11,594 nt of DNA from Christiangramia sp. (GCA_024644145.1 JAHELO010000021.1:1-11594); one strand, 5' to 3'. Counted from the stretch's first letter, positions 1-9,008 are shown. Notes: generated by a model from the letters alone, not told the origin. A program made the numbers and translations.

Positions 1-1821
1 CTGGGCGTTGCATACTTAATAGACGCATATCATAATAACAGACTCCCGCAATATTTCAAGGCTATCGGGATCATGTTAGTAGCAGTAGTACTGGCCATCG
101 CTGCAAATGCTACAAATTTAATGGCTACCAGCGAATATACCCAATTTAGTACCCGTGGGGAATCAAACCTGACTATAGAACCAGACGGGAGCGCTAAGCA
201 AAATACCGGTTTAAGTTTTGACTATATAACAGAGTACAGTTACGGAATTGCAGAAAGCTTCAACCTCATGGTACCGAGGTTTATGGGAGGTGGTAGTTCA
301 GAAAATATTGGCAAGGATTCTAAATTATATACAGCTTTAAGAGAAATAGGTGCCTCACCGGTGCAGGCTGAAGGTTTTACCCAAAGTGCTCCAACATATT
401 GGGGTGATCAACCCTTTGTTGGTGCTCCGGCATATATTGGTGCAAGCGTTATTTTTCTATTCGTTTTTGCCTTGTTTTTAATTAGAGGCCGACTAAAATG
501 GTGGATCGTTGGTGGGAGTCTCCTGGCTCTCTTCCTTAGCTGGGGTAAAAACTTTTCATTCTTCACAGAATTCTTTATTGAGTTTATTCCGCTTTATGAT
601 AAATTCAGGGCTGTTTCCTCAATCCAGGTAATCCTGGAAATTTGTATTCCTCTAATGGCAATTATGGGATTATACAGGTTGTTCCAGACCGAAGTTAAAA
701 ATGAAGATAAACTCCATGCGCTTAAATGGTCATCTATAATTACGGGAGGAGTCTTATTGATCTTTCTCCTGTTTAAATCTATACTCTTTGATTTTTCAGG
801 AGCAAACGATGCCATGTATTCCCAGCAATTTGGGATGGATTTCATGAACGCTCTGGTTGAAGACCGGAAAAGCATATTTACCAGTGATGTAATAAGGTCG
901 TTGATAATGGTTGTGATCTCAGCTGGCCTTATCTGGGGTTACCTAAAAAATAAAATAAACCGGAACCTTATATTGGGAGCATTTACTATTTTGATACTCA
1001 TAGATCTTATTGGGGTTGATAAAAGATATGTAAATAATGAAGATTTTGTACAGGCCCGCGAAATGAAAGCTCCATTTCAGAAACTGAAAGCCGATGAAGT
1101 GATCTTGCAGGATACTTCTCATTACCGAGTTTTTGACGTTTCAGGCAGTCCTTTTAATACAGGGAGAACATCTTATTTTCATAATGCGCTTGGAGGATAT
1201 CATGCTGCGAAACCTGGCCGGATCCAGGAGCTTTATGATTTTTATATTTCCCAGAATAATATGGAGGTATTAAGCATGCTGAATGTGAAATATTTTATCA
1301 TTCCAACCGAGGAAGGAACTCAGGCGCAGGAAAATCCAGAGGCTTTTGGCAACGCCTGGTTTATAGAAAATATTAGATGGGTTGAAGATCAGGATCAGGA
1401 AATGTTGTCTCTTGAGGATACCAACCTGGAAGTTACTGCAGTTATAAATACGATGTTTAGAGAGGAAATCCGGGATGATTTTCAATATGATCCCGAAGCG
1501 AATATCGAGTTGGTGAGCTATCAACCGAATGAATTGAAATACAGGTACACCTCAGATACAAATCAATTTGTAGTGTTTTCTGAAAACTATTATCAACCCG
1601 GATGGCAGGCATTTATAGATAATAAGCCTGTTCCACATGTACAGGTTAATTATGTATTGCGGGGCATGAATGTTCCAGCCGGAGCGCATGAGGTAACCTT
1701 TAAATTTGAACCTGAAGTTGTAAAAACAGGTAGTACAATAGCTTTAATAAGTTCCGTATTAATTGCCCTTATATTTTTTGGAGGGATTGGGTACGAATTG
1801 AAAAACAGAAAAGGATCCTAA
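1..1821 (+). CDS. YfhO-family multi-spanning membrane protein, 5' end cut by window
   Basis: The reading frame is open from the first base, so the gene begins upstream; 606 residues are visible and the methionine at 73 is internal. Hydrophobic segments lie at about residues 21-40, 144-161, 166-181, 208-228, 244-262, 297-314 and 322-338, followed by a soluble region of about 240 residues and one last helix (576-597). The blocks LSWGKNF (about 179-185) and PLYDKFRAVS (about 197-206), and the C-terminal pattern ENYYQPGW with RGMNVPAGAHEV before the last helix, match the YfhO family as I know it from Bacteroidota. Characterised Firmicute YfhO proteins are GT-C-type enzymes that glycosylate lipoteichoic acid. 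Here, with no such polymer expected, the acceptor is unknown. It lies 14 nt before a glycosyltransferase gene, which supports a role in envelope glycan modification. Family assignment is firm; substrate is not. Confidence 0.88.
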   Translation: MGVAYLIDAYHNNRLPQYFKAIGIMLVAVVLAIAANATNLMATSEYTQFSTRGESNLTIEPDGSAKQNTGLSFDYITEYSYGIAESFNLMVPRFMGGGSSENIGKDSKLYTALREIGASPVQAEGFTQSAPTYWGDQPFVGAPAYIGASVIFLFVFALFLIRGRLKWWIVGGSLLALFLSWGKNFSFFTEFFIEFIPLYDKFRAVSSIQVILEICIPLMAIMGLYRLFQTEVKNEDKLHALKWSSIITGGVLLIFLLFKSILFDFSGANDAMYSQQFGMDFMNALVEDRKSIFTSDVIRSLIMVVISAGLIWGYLKNKINRNLILGAFTILILIDLIGVDKRYVNNEDFVQAREMKAPFQKLKADEVILQDTSHYRVFDVSGSPFNTGRTSYFHNALGGYHAAKPGRIQELYDFYISQNNMEVLSMLNVKYFIIPTEEGTQAQENPEAFGNAWFIENIRWVEDQDQEMLSLEDTNLEVTAVINTMFREEIRDDFQYDPEANIELVSYQPNELKYRYTSDTNQFVVFSENYYQPGWQAFIDNKPVPHVQVNYVLRGMNVPAGAHEVTFKFEPEVVKTGSTIALISSVLIALIFFGGIGYELKNRKGS

Positions 1822-1835
1822 GATTTTCTCTTGGA

Positions 1836-3119
1836 ATGAAGAAAGTTCTCATAATAACTTATTACTGGCCGCCCGCTGGCGGACCTGGTGTTCAGCGCTG
1901 GCTCAAGTTTGTAAAGTACCTTAGAAACTATGGGGTGGAGCCGGTAGTGTATATTCCTGAGAATCCTGAATATCCCATACGTGATAAAAGTCTGCAAGAT
2001 GAAGTCCCGGCAGATATAAAGATTATACGGAAGAAGATATTCGAGCCTTATTCTATCGCCGGAATATTTTCCAGGAAAGATACAGAGACCTTTAGTTCAG
2101 GGATTATCAAAAAGGAAAAGGATCAATCTGCGATACAGAAGGCCTTACTTTATATTCGAGGGAATTATTTTATTCCTGATGCTAGAAAATTCTGGATTAA
2201 ACCATCTGTCAAATTTTTGAAAGAGGAAATTGAAAAAACCCAGTATGATGTAATTATAACAACGGGGCCGCCTCATAGTCTGCACCTAATAGGATTAAAA
2301 TTGCAGCGTTTATTGGGAATAAAATGGATCGCAGATTTTCGGGATCCCTGGACGCAGATAGGCTATCATAGAAAACTTAAGCTCACTAGCAGTTCCAGAC
2401 TAAAACATGAGAAACTTGAACAACAGGTTTTAAATGCAGCAGATCATATTTTAACCACAAGTTTTACCACTAAAAATGAATTCCGTTCTAAAACCCGGCA
2501 ACCGGTTAGTGTAATAACTAATGGCTTTGACCTTGATATAAATATTAATACTACGCCAAGCAAAAAATTTCGGGTATCTCATATAGGTTCATTATTAGAA
2601 GGGAGAAATCCAGAAAACTTATGGAAGGCCTTGCAACAACTACTCGAAGAAAATAAAGCATTTAACCAACAATTTGAGCTGAGGCTGGCGGGGAAAACCA
2701 GTGAAAGTGTTTTGGAGAGTATAAAGACCTATAAGCTCTCAGATTATCTCGTAAATGACGGATATGTCAGTCATACAAAGGCTTTGAAATTGCAGCAGGA
2801 GGCAGTAGTACTATTATTACTTGAAATAGATTCGGTAGAAACCCAGGGTATCATCCCCGGAAAGGTTTTCGAATATCTGGCCGCTAAAAAACCAATTCTG
2901 GCTATAGGTCCGGATAGGTGGGACGCCGGGAGAATTATCAGCGAAACAAATTCAGGGCAGACTTTTAGTTATGGCCAAACACATACAATTAAAGAACATA
3001 TTCGCGAGCTCTTTCAGAAATGGGAGGCAGGTGAACAATTAGTACATTCATCCAACATCCACCGGTATCACCGTAAGGAACTAACAAGTAGATTGGCACA
3101 GGTAATAAAAGATCTATAA
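1836..3119 (+). CDS. GT4-type glycosyltransferase
   Basis: A 427-residue soluble protein with the two-domain layout of GT-B glycosyltransferases. The N-terminal nucleotide-fold strand (KKVLIITYYW) is followed by the glycine-rich acceptor-side loop PPAGGPGVQRW (residues 12-22). Then come ADFRDPW (166-172), the interdomain segment ITNGFD (227-232), a second Rossmann start at HIGSL (249-253), and the donor-binding helix GKVFEYLAAKKP (342-353), whose Glu is typical of family 4 enzymes. The donor sugar cannot be read from sequence. It sits 14 nt after the YfhO gene and abuts the flippase gene, so an envelope polysaccharide or glycoprotein-glycan pathway is likely. GGA lies directly against the ATG, too close for a normal ribosome site, so initiation may depend on the preceding gene. 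No signal peptide is visible. Confidence 0.88.
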   Translation: MKKVLIITYYWPPAGGPGVQRWLKFVKYLRNYGVEPVVYIPENPEYPIRDKSLQDEVPADIKIIRKKIFEPYSIAGIFSRKDTETFSSGIIKKEKDQSAIQKALLYIRGNYFIPDARKFWIKPSVKFLKEEIEKTQYDVIITTGPPHSLHLIGLKLQRLLGIKWIADFRDPWTQIGYHRKLKLTSSSRLKHEKLEQQVLNAADHILTTSFTTKNEFRSKTRQPVSVITNGFDLDININTTPSKKFRVSHIGSLLEGRNPENLWKALQQLLEENKAFNQQFELRLAGKTSESVLESIKTYKLSDYLVNDGYVSHTKALKLQQEAVVLLLLEIDSVETQGIIPGKVFEYLAAKKPILAIGPDRWDAGRIISETNSGQTFSYGQTHTIKEHIRELFQKWEAGEQLVHSSNIHRYHRKELTSRLAQVIKDL

Positions 3120-4577
3120 ATGGGAATAATCATTAATCAATCTATCAAGAATATGGTGACCACCTATGTGGGCTTCGGGATAGGTGCTATTAATACGTTA
3201 TTTCTATTTACCTATTTTCTCAGTAAAGAATATTATGGCTTAGTTAGTTTTTTACTTTCTGCAGCCAACTTGATCTGGCCGTTCCTGGTATTTGGTGTAC
3301 ACAGTACCTTAATAAAGTTTTTCACCTCTTATAGAACCAGAGGAGACCAGGACAGGTTATTAAACCTGGTCCTAATTATACCAGCAATTGTAGGGTTATT
3401 TATGGGCTTTTTAGGCTTTATATTTTATAATCAGCTTCTTTTTTATTTTGAAGGTGAAAATGATCTGGTCCAGCCTTACATATGGTTAATCTTCGTGATT
3501 GCACTTTCTACTGCTTATTTCGAAGTTTTCTTTTCATGGTCCAAGATCTATTATAAAAGTACCTTCGGAAACCTGATGAAAGAAGTATTTCACAGGATTT
3601 GCATAAGTCTGCTTTTAATAGCATTTTATTTAAAATGGATAAGTGTTGAAACTTTTATTTATAGTATTTCGGGAGTTTTTCTTTTAAGAACGAAATTAAT
3701 GGCTCTGTATGCCTTTTCCCTGCACAGACCCAGGTTTAATTTTAAATTTCCGAAGAACCTTTCGCCAGTTTTAAAATATTCTTCACTAATCCTGTTAGCA
3801 GCATCAGTTGCAACGGTTCTACTGGACCTGGATAAGGTGATGATAGAGCATTATCTGCCAATTGAAAACGTGGCGATTTATGGGATAGCGGTTTATATTG
3901 CCACGGTAATTTCTGTACCTCAAAAGGCTATGCATCAAATTACCAATCCTATGACTGCTGAAATGCTTAACAAAAAGGACAAGGCAGGTTTAAAAGATCT
4001 TTATAAAAAGAGCTCTTTAAATTTATTGATAATTAGTGGTCTAATCTTTATCTGGATAATTAGCAATGTAAAAGCTTTATATCAGCTTATCCCTGAAGAG
4101 TATGAGATTAGTATTTTAATAGTATTGTTGATCTCCCTGGTGAAACTTTACGATAATTTACTGGGTAATAATAACAGTATTCTTTTTAATTCAGATTACT
4201 ACAGGATTGTCTTAGGGGTAGGGGTGTTTTTGGTAATTGTTGCTTTTCTATTAAATATGGTATTTATACCCAGGTTTGGAATTGAAGGTGCTGCCATAGC
4301 AAGCTTTTTAGCCTTTGCGGCGTATAATACTTCAAAAATATATATAGTTTTTACAAAATTCAGAATCCACCCGTTCACTCATAAGTCTTTTTGGGCAATA
4401 TTGCTAACCGCATCATTTAGTGTAGGTTTTTATTTTCTTGAAATACCCCTTTCCCCGGTTATATCAATTCTCGTAAAAGGAATGATCTCCGGAGTTCTAT
4501 ATCTGTATTTAGTGTATACTTTCCGCCTATCTGAAGATATAAATGCACTTGTAGGAAGATTATTGAAAAGGACTTAA
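3120..4577 (+). CDS. polysaccharide (oligosaccharide) flippase, MOP/Wzx type
   Basis: A 485-residue integral membrane protein with about 14 hydrophobic helices (roughly 14-33, 42-60, 83-103, 119-139, 157-173, 180-199, 219-235, 250-266, 300-317, 330-346, 363-383, 388-408, 423-440, 444-466). The length, helix number and blocks such as LSKEYYGLVSFL in the first cytoplasmic loop and FGIEGAAIASFLAF near helix 12 fit the MOP superfamily of lipid-linked oligosaccharide exporters (Wzx/MviN/MATE-like). Its expected job is to flip an undecaprenyl-linked glycan across the inner membrane. The ATG is the base right after the upstream TAA, so translation is probably coupled to the glycosyltransferase. No Wzy polymerase or chain-length regulator is visible here. 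The export role is family-based; the cargo is unknown. Confidence 0.87.
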   Translation: MGIIINQSIKNMVTTYVGFGIGAINTLFLFTYFLSKEYYGLVSFLLSAANLIWPFLVFGVHSTLIKFFTSYRTRGDQDRLLNLVLIIPAIVGLFMGFLGFIFYNQLLFYFEGENDLVQPYIWLIFVIALSTAYFEVFFSWSKIYYKSTFGNLMKEVFHRICISLLLIAFYLKWISVETFIYSISGVFLLRTKLMALYAFSLHRPRFNFKFPKNLSPVLKYSSLILLAASVATVLLDLDKVMIEHYLPIENVAIYGIAVYIATVISVPQKAMHQITNPMTAEMLNKKDKAGLKDLYKKSSLNLLIISGLIFIWIISNVKALYQLIPEEYEISILIVLLISLVKLYDNLLGNNNSILFNSDYYRIVLGVGVFLVIVAFLLNMVFIPRFGIEGAAIASFLAFAAYNTSKIYIVFTKFRIHPFTHKSFWAILLTASFSVGFYFLEIPLSPVISILVKGMISGVLYLYLVYTFRLSEDINALVGRLLKRT

Positions 4578-4582
4578 AAAGA

Positions 4583-4618
4583 GAAAACCCTATCAGCATA
4601 AGAGCGTCAAGGGTTTTC
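4583..4618. terminator. bidirectional terminator between flippase and secreted-protein genes
   Basis: A perfect 9-bp stem, GAAAACCCT (4583-4591) with AGGGTTTTC (4610-4618), around an 18-nt loop. On the - strand the stem runs into CTCTTTTTAAG, a good U-tract for the gene ending at 4658. On the + strand the only T-run is inside the 3' arm, so termination of the flippase transcript is less certain. The position, between two convergent stop codons 80 bp apart, supports a shared terminator. Confidence 0.6.
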
Positions 4619-4657
4619 CAACTAACCAACCAAAAAATTAAATTATGAACTTGTCAT

Positions 4658-6070
4658 CTATAATCTATTATTCACATTTCGTGCCGAACTTCTGGATTCT
4701 GTAGATTTTTTTGTTCTAATGGTCTGAGACCTTGAGCTTCCTGAAGTTCTCGTTCTAACAGATGACCCACTTTGTCTTGTTGGACGCTTAACTGTAGAAT
4801 TCCTTTCAGAACTTCTGTTACTTTTTTCAAAATTTCTGTGTCTGGTAGAAGGAGCAGTTCTTTGAACTCGCGTATTACTTCTTACTTCAGCTTTTGTATC
4901 TCTGCTTCTTGACGAAGGACGCTCCATTTTCCTGGTACTACTTGGCTCTGTTCTTCCAGAAGTATGCTGCCTCGACTCTCTTGCAGTTCTTTGAACCTTG
5001 GTGCTACTTCTTGACTCAGCCTTCATATTCCGGCTTCTAGTGGATGGACGCTCCATTTGCTTAGAATTACTTCGCTCTATTCTACTGGAACTATTCTGTC
5101 TCCCTTCCCTGGGACTTTGTACCCTGCCAGGTTCGTTTCTTTTATTAGACCTATTTTGGATTCTGGAAGTTCTACCCTTAGAGTTGGTGCTTCTTTCAGT
5201 TCGGTCACCTTGAACTCTTGAGCTTCGTGGTTCAATACGCCCTTTCATATTTCTGGAAGAGTTTACCCTGGTAGATTGATTTCTATCTGAATAGGCTTTG
5301 CTTCTTGCTGCACTTTGTCTGGAAGCAGCAATATTATCATTAGACCTGGTTCTAACATATTCAATCTTACGTTTAGAACTTGTTCTACTTCCATAATTAT
5401 ACGATCTCACCTGTTGTGAAGGACGGTAAAAATTTCTTGAGTTCTTTTTGTTTATATAGTAATTGTTATAAATAGTGGTATACTGATTATATGAAACCCT
5501 GTGTGGCTCATAATATGCTCTGTAAGGTCTCCCAAAAACTATACTCACATTTACATGCGGACGACGGTAGTAATCATGCCACGGTCTATATACGTAACTT
5601 CTATTATAGTGATTAATATAACCAGTATAGTGTGTTATGTGCCTGTGATGATTATAATGAACATGGAGATTTCCTACTCTTGCAAGTCTACCGAAATTGT
5701 TATAGCGTAGAAAAATATTTCCAGCCTGCACAATTCTACCATAATAATCATAATAGATAGGGACATTTTCAACCTGAATCACCGCACCATAATCATCATA
5801 TTGCACAAAGGGTTCATAGTTATAACCAGAATTATAGCTAATATTCACATTTGGAGTTGATATATGCACGGAGTTACCGCGTACAAAATCGGGATTATAA
5901 TAAAAGTCGAATTCACCATTTGGGTAAACCGCAAATTCTACGCCTCCTTCAACAAAAATGAATGAATCGTTATAGTTATAAAAATTAGCGGTGGCTGGTT
6001 TTGAATTTCCGGATGCCGTTACTGACCATCCAATAAATATGAATGCAAAAATAAAGGTCAGGTTTCTCAT
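4658..6070 (-). CDS. secreted Tyr/Asn-rich repeat protein with Arg/Ser-rich tail, unknown function
   Basis: From the ATG at 6070 the product is 470 residues. It starts with a classic signal peptide (MRNLTFIFAFIFIG, likely cleaved near TASG). The frame is open to 6127, and an ATG at 6097 preceded by AAGAAGAAA is a rival start; I prefer 6070 because it gives the compact signal peptide. The mature N-terminal half is rich in Tyr, Asn and His and holds four 16-residue tandem repeats (residues about 91-154). The C-terminal half (about 230-470) is very basic, Arg/Ser/Thr-rich, low in hydrophobics and probably disordered, with a 42/43-residue repeat. There is no catalytic motif, lipobox or sorting domain that I recognise. 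From memory, similar proteins occur in other Flavobacteriaceae without a function. Periplasmic or surface location, and binding of nucleic acid or acidic glycan by the tail, are inferences. Confidence 0.75.
   Translation of the reverse strand: MRNLTFIFAFIFIGWSVTASGNSKPATANFYNYNDSFIFVEGGVEFAVYPNGEFDFYYNPDFVRGNSVHISTPNVNISYNSGYNYEPFVQYDDYGAVIQVENVPIYYDYYGRIVQAGNIFLRYNNFGRLARVGNLHVHYNHHRHITHYTGYINHYNRSYVYRPWHDYYRRPHVNVSIVFGRPYRAYYEPHRVSYNQYTTIYNNYYINKKNSRNFYRPSQQVRSYNYGSRTSSKRKIEYVRTRSNDNIAASRQSAARSKAYSDRNQSTRVNSSRNMKGRIEPRSSRVQGDRTERSTNSKGRTSRIQNRSNKRNEPGRVQSPREGRQNSSSRIERSNSKQMERPSTRSRNMKAESRSSTKVQRTARESRQHTSGRTEPSSTRKMERPSSRSRDTKAEVRSNTRVQRTAPSTRHRNFEKSNRSSERNSTVKRPTRQSGSSVRTRTSGSSRSQTIRTKKSTESRSSARNVNNRL
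4871..5125 (-). repeat. tandem 42/43-codon repeat in the Arg/Ser-rich tail
   Basis: Two adjacent units of 42 and 43 codons (5125-5000 and 4999-4871), with a third partial unit starting at 4870. Shared protein landmarks are [RK]VQ at the start and MERPS.RSR..KAE.RS.T in the second half. The match is also visible in DNA: GGACGCTCCAT occurs at 4917 and 5046, and CAGTTCTTTGAAC at 4855 and 4984, both exactly 129 bp apart. This suggests expansion by duplication rather than only compositional bias. Confidence 0.75.
5609..5800 (-). repeat. four 16-residue Tyr-Gly repeats (YD-like)
   Basis: Four consecutive 16-residue units begin YDDYGAVIQVEN, YDYYGRIVQAGN, YNNFGRLARVGN and YNHHRHITHYTG. The first three follow Y-[DN]-x-[YF]-G-[RA]-[IVL]-x-[QR]-[VA]-[GE]-N-[IVL]-x-[IVL]-x with no gap; the fourth keeps the spacing but is degenerate. 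Alternating hydrophobics suggest short beta hairpins. The pattern recalls YD/RHS repeats, but the unit is shorter and the protein otherwise lacks RHS features. Confidence 0.7.
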
Positions 6071-6205
6071 GGTAGTAGCGTATTTAATTAAGAACATTTT
6101 TCTTCTTAAATACAAAGCACGTGCCAAAGTCCGGAAACACTGTTGGTTCAGTTAGTGAATGACCTTTGTGTGGTCTTTAACTATTTGTTAACTAAATAGT
6201 TGTGT

Positions 6206-8995
6206 CTAGGAAAGTTTTTCTTTAAGATATTTAGAAGTGTAAGATTTTTTATTTTTTACCAATTCTTCCGGGGTACCTTCTCCTACCAGGTAACCGCCAT
6301 TCTCTCCGCCATCAGGGCCAAGGTCAATCACATGATCAGCACATTTTACCAGGTCCATATTATGTTCAATAACAATTACAGTGTGACCCTTCGCAATTAG
6401 GGCATTGAAGGATTTTAATAATTTCTTGATATCATGAAAATGTAAACCGGTTGTAGGTTCATCAAATATGAATAGGGCTTTAGCCTTTGTATTTCCTTTT
6501 ACCAGGAACGAAGCCAGTTTAATTCGCTGTGCCTCACCGCCGGAGAGGGTAGAAGAACTTTGACCTAATTGTACATAACCCAGCCCAACATCTTTAAGAG
6601 GCTTCAGTTTCTTGACGATCTTATCCTGACCATGTTCCTGAAAAAATTTCGTGGCATCATCTATGGTCATATTGAGAACATCATCGATATTTTTCTCGTG
6701 GAAGTTAACTTCAAGCACTTCTTTTTTAAAGCGTTTCCCGTTGCAGGTTTCACATTCCAGATGAACATCGGCCATGAATTGCATTTCTATGGTTACTTCA
6801 CCCTCACCTTTACAGGTTTCGCACCTTCCACCATCTACATTAAAAGAAAAATGCTTAGCCTTAAAACCTCTTAATTTAGCCAGTCGTTGATCTGCAAATA
6901 GATTTCTAATATCATCATAGGCCTTAATATACGTAACCGGATTAGATCTTGAAGATCTTCCTATAGGGTTTTGATCTACAAACTCTACGGAACCGAGATT
7001 CTTAAAATTTCCTTCGATTCCACTAAACTGTCCTGCTTTCTCACCATAGCCTCCTATCTCTTTCTGGGCTGCCGGATAAAGAATACGTTTAACCAGGGTA
7101 CTTTTTCCGCTTCCTGAAACACCTGTAATGGCGGTAAAGACACCAAGCTGAAATTCAACATCAATATTTTTAAGATTGTTTTCGCGGGCTCCTAAAATTT
7201 TGATCCTGTTTTTTGAAGTTCTTCGTTTCTCCGGAATTTCAATTTCCATTTTGCCATTTAGATAACTGGCTGTTAAGGAATCAGATTTCAGAATATCCTT
7301 TAAGGTACCGGTTGCAACTACATGACCACCATGAGTCCCGGCTTCGGGCCCAATATCTATAATTTCATCAGCAGCATTCATGATCTCCTCATCATGTTCT
7401 ACCACGATTACTGTATTACCCAGGTCACGTAATCTTTTTAAAACCCCAATAAGTTTTTCGGTATCCTTGGGATGTAGGCCTATAGATGGCTCATCTAGTA
7501 TATACATAGAGCCTACGAGGCTGCTCCCGAGAGATGTTGCGAGATTTATTCGTTGAGATTCCCCTCCAGAAAGCGTATTTGATTTTCTGTTTAGAGTAAG
7601 ATAATCCAAACCAACATTAGATAAAAATTCCAGCCTGTTCCTAATTTCGGTAAGCAATCTTTTGGCAATTTTCTGGTCATATTCATTTAATTCCAGGTCA
7701 TTGAAAAATGCTCTTACTTTATCTAAGGGCTTTTCTACAAGGTCTGTAATGCTATGATCATTAATCTTCACATATTGAGCCTCGGGTCTCAATCTTTTTC
7801 CTTTACACGCAGAACATTTAGTTTTACCTCTATAACGGGAAAGCATTACCCTGTTCTGAATTTTATATGCTTTACTTTCCAGGAATTCGAAAAACTGATT
7901 GAGTCCTTCAAAATATTGGTTACCGTTCCATATTAGATCTTTTTGCTCTGGACTCAGCTCAAAATATGGTTTATGAATAGGAAAATCGAATTTATGAGAA
8001 TTATTCACCAATTGGTCCCTGTACCAGCTCATACTATCCCCGCGCCAGGGGAATATAGCGTTTTCATAAACTGATAGTCCTGTATTCGGGATCACCAGGT
8101 CTTCATCTATGCCTATCACATCACCATAACCTTCGCATTTAGGACAGGCACCATAAGGATTATTAAAACTGAATAAATGAACATTCGGTTCAAGAAAACT
8201 CATTCCATCCAACTCAAATTTATTGCTGAAGTGTCGGGAACTGGAATCTGATATTTTCTCTATGTATAGTTCTCCTTTACCTTCAAAAAAAGCAGCTTCT
8301 ACAGCATCTGCAAGTCGGTTATAGAAATCTTCTTCATCTTTGGTGATAATCCTGTCTACTACCAGCCAGGTACTATCATCTTTTGCCTGGGAAAGGTCTG
8401 TTTCATCAATTCGAACTACCTTATCTTTAAGTTTTATCCTGCTATATCCCTGTTGAGCAAGTACTTTTATTTTTTTTTCGAGAGACCTGCCTTCTTCTAC
8501 ATGAATAGGAGCAAGGAGCAGCAATTTTTCTCTTTCAGGAAAGCCTTTTACATAATTTATTACATCTGTAACCGTATCCTTTTTAACCTCATTCCCAGAA
8601 ACCGGCGAATAGGTCTTACCAATTCTAGCAAATAATAGTTTTAGATAATCATAGATTTCAGTAGATGTTCCAACAGTTGACCTGGGGTTGGTAGAATTTA
8701 CCTTTTGTTCTATCGCAATAGCGGGGGCGATCCCTTTTATATAATCAACCTTTGGTTTATTCAACCTACCCAGGAATTGCCTGGCATAAGAACTTAGACT
8801 TTCCACATAACGCCGTTGACCTTCTGCATATAAGGTATCAAACGCCAGGCTGGATTTTCCTGAACCCGATAATCCTGTAATAACAACAAGCTTATTCCTG
8901 GGGATAATCGCATTGATGTTTTTAAGATTATGCAGCTTAGCACCTTTTATAATAATATTTTGCCGTGGGTCTATTTTAGTTATGTCTGTCGTCAT
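6206..8995 (-). CDS. uvrA: excinuclease ABC subunit A (UvrA)
   Basis: The damage-recognition ATPase of nucleotide excision repair, acting as a dimer with UvrB. From the ATG at 8995 it is 929 residues, close to the usual 940. It shows both ABC modules: Walker A GLSGSGKSS (41-49) and GVSGSGKST (625-633), signatures LSGGESQR (475-482) and LSGGEAQR (817-824), Walker B LDEPSIGLH (500-508) and FDEPTTGLH (844-852). Zinc ligands are complete: Cys 284/287 with 394/397, and Cys 725/728 with 748/751. The frame opens at 9028, but AGGA (9005-9008) lies 9 nt before the ATG at 8995, and family members I know begin close to this point (MTTDI...NIIIKGAKLHNLKN), so I take the shorter form. It diverges from the ECF sigma gene. 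There is no sign of decay. Confidence 0.97.
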   Translation of the reverse strand: MTTDITKIDPRQNIIIKGAKLHNLKNINAIIPRNKLVVITGLSGSGKSSLAFDTLYAEGQRRYVESLSSYARQFLGRLNKPKVDYIKGIAPAIAIEQKVNSTNPRSTVGTSTEIYDYLKLLFARIGKTYSPVSGNEVKKDTVTDVINYVKGFPEREKLLLLAPIHVEEGRSLEKKIKVLAQQGYSRIKLKDKVVRIDETDLSQAKDDSTWLVVDRIITKDEEDFYNRLADAVEAAFFEGKGELYIEKISDSSSRHFSNKFELDGMSFLEPNVHLFSFNNPYGACPKCEGYGDVIGIDEDLVIPNTGLSVYENAIFPWRGDSMSWYRDQLVNNSHKFDFPIHKPYFELSPEQKDLIWNGNQYFEGLNQFFEFLESKAYKIQNRVMLSRYRGKTKCSACKGKRLRPEAQYVKINDHSITDLVEKPLDKVRAFFNDLELNEYDQKIAKRLLTEIRNRLEFLSNVGLDYLTLNRKSNTLSGGESQRINLATSLGSSLVGSMYILDEPSIGLHPKDTEKLIGVLKRLRDLGNTVIVVEHDEEIMNAADEIIDIGPEAGTHGGHVVATGTLKDILKSDSLTASYLNGKMEIEIPEKRRTSKNRIKILGARENNLKNIDVEFQLGVFTAITGVSGSGKSTLVKRILYPAAQKEIGGYGEKAGQFSGIEGNFKNLGSVEFVDQNPIGRSSRSNPVTYIKAYDDIRNLFADQRLAKLRGFKAKHFSFNVDGGRCETCKGEGEVTIEMQFMADVHLECETCNGKRFKKEVLEVNFHEKNIDDVLNMTIDDATKFFQEHGQDKIVKKLKPLKDVGLGYVQLGQSSSTLSGGEAQRIKLASFLVKGNTKAKALFIFDEPTTGLHFHDIKKLLKSFNALIAKGHTVIVIEHNMDLVKCADHVIDLGPDGGENGGYLVGEGTPEELVKNKKSYTSKYLKEKLS

Positions 8996-9004
8996 GCTGG
9001 AATT

Positions 9005-9008
9005 TCCT
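9005..9008 (-). promoter_or_regulatory. ribosome binding site deciding the uvrA start
   Basis: AGGA on the - strand, 9 nt before the ATG at 8995. The alternative ATG at 9028 has only CCCGCTTCATT before it, with no purine-rich site. Confidence 0.5.

Noticed and set aside
4998..5213. Leucine-rich + strand ORF inside the secreted-protein gene
   Set aside because: It is the complement of the Arg/Ser repeat tail; the leucines reflect antisense reading of repeated AGA/AGT/AGC-type codons.
6181..6199. Inverted repeat CTATTT...AAATAG as the uvrA terminator
   Set aside because: Only a 6-bp A/T-dominated stem with no following U-tract on the - strand; too weak to call.
6945..6962. AGATCTTGAAGATCT repeat within uvrA
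   Set aside because: It encodes conserved UvrA residues around GRSSRSN; the repeat is explained by Arg/Ser codons.
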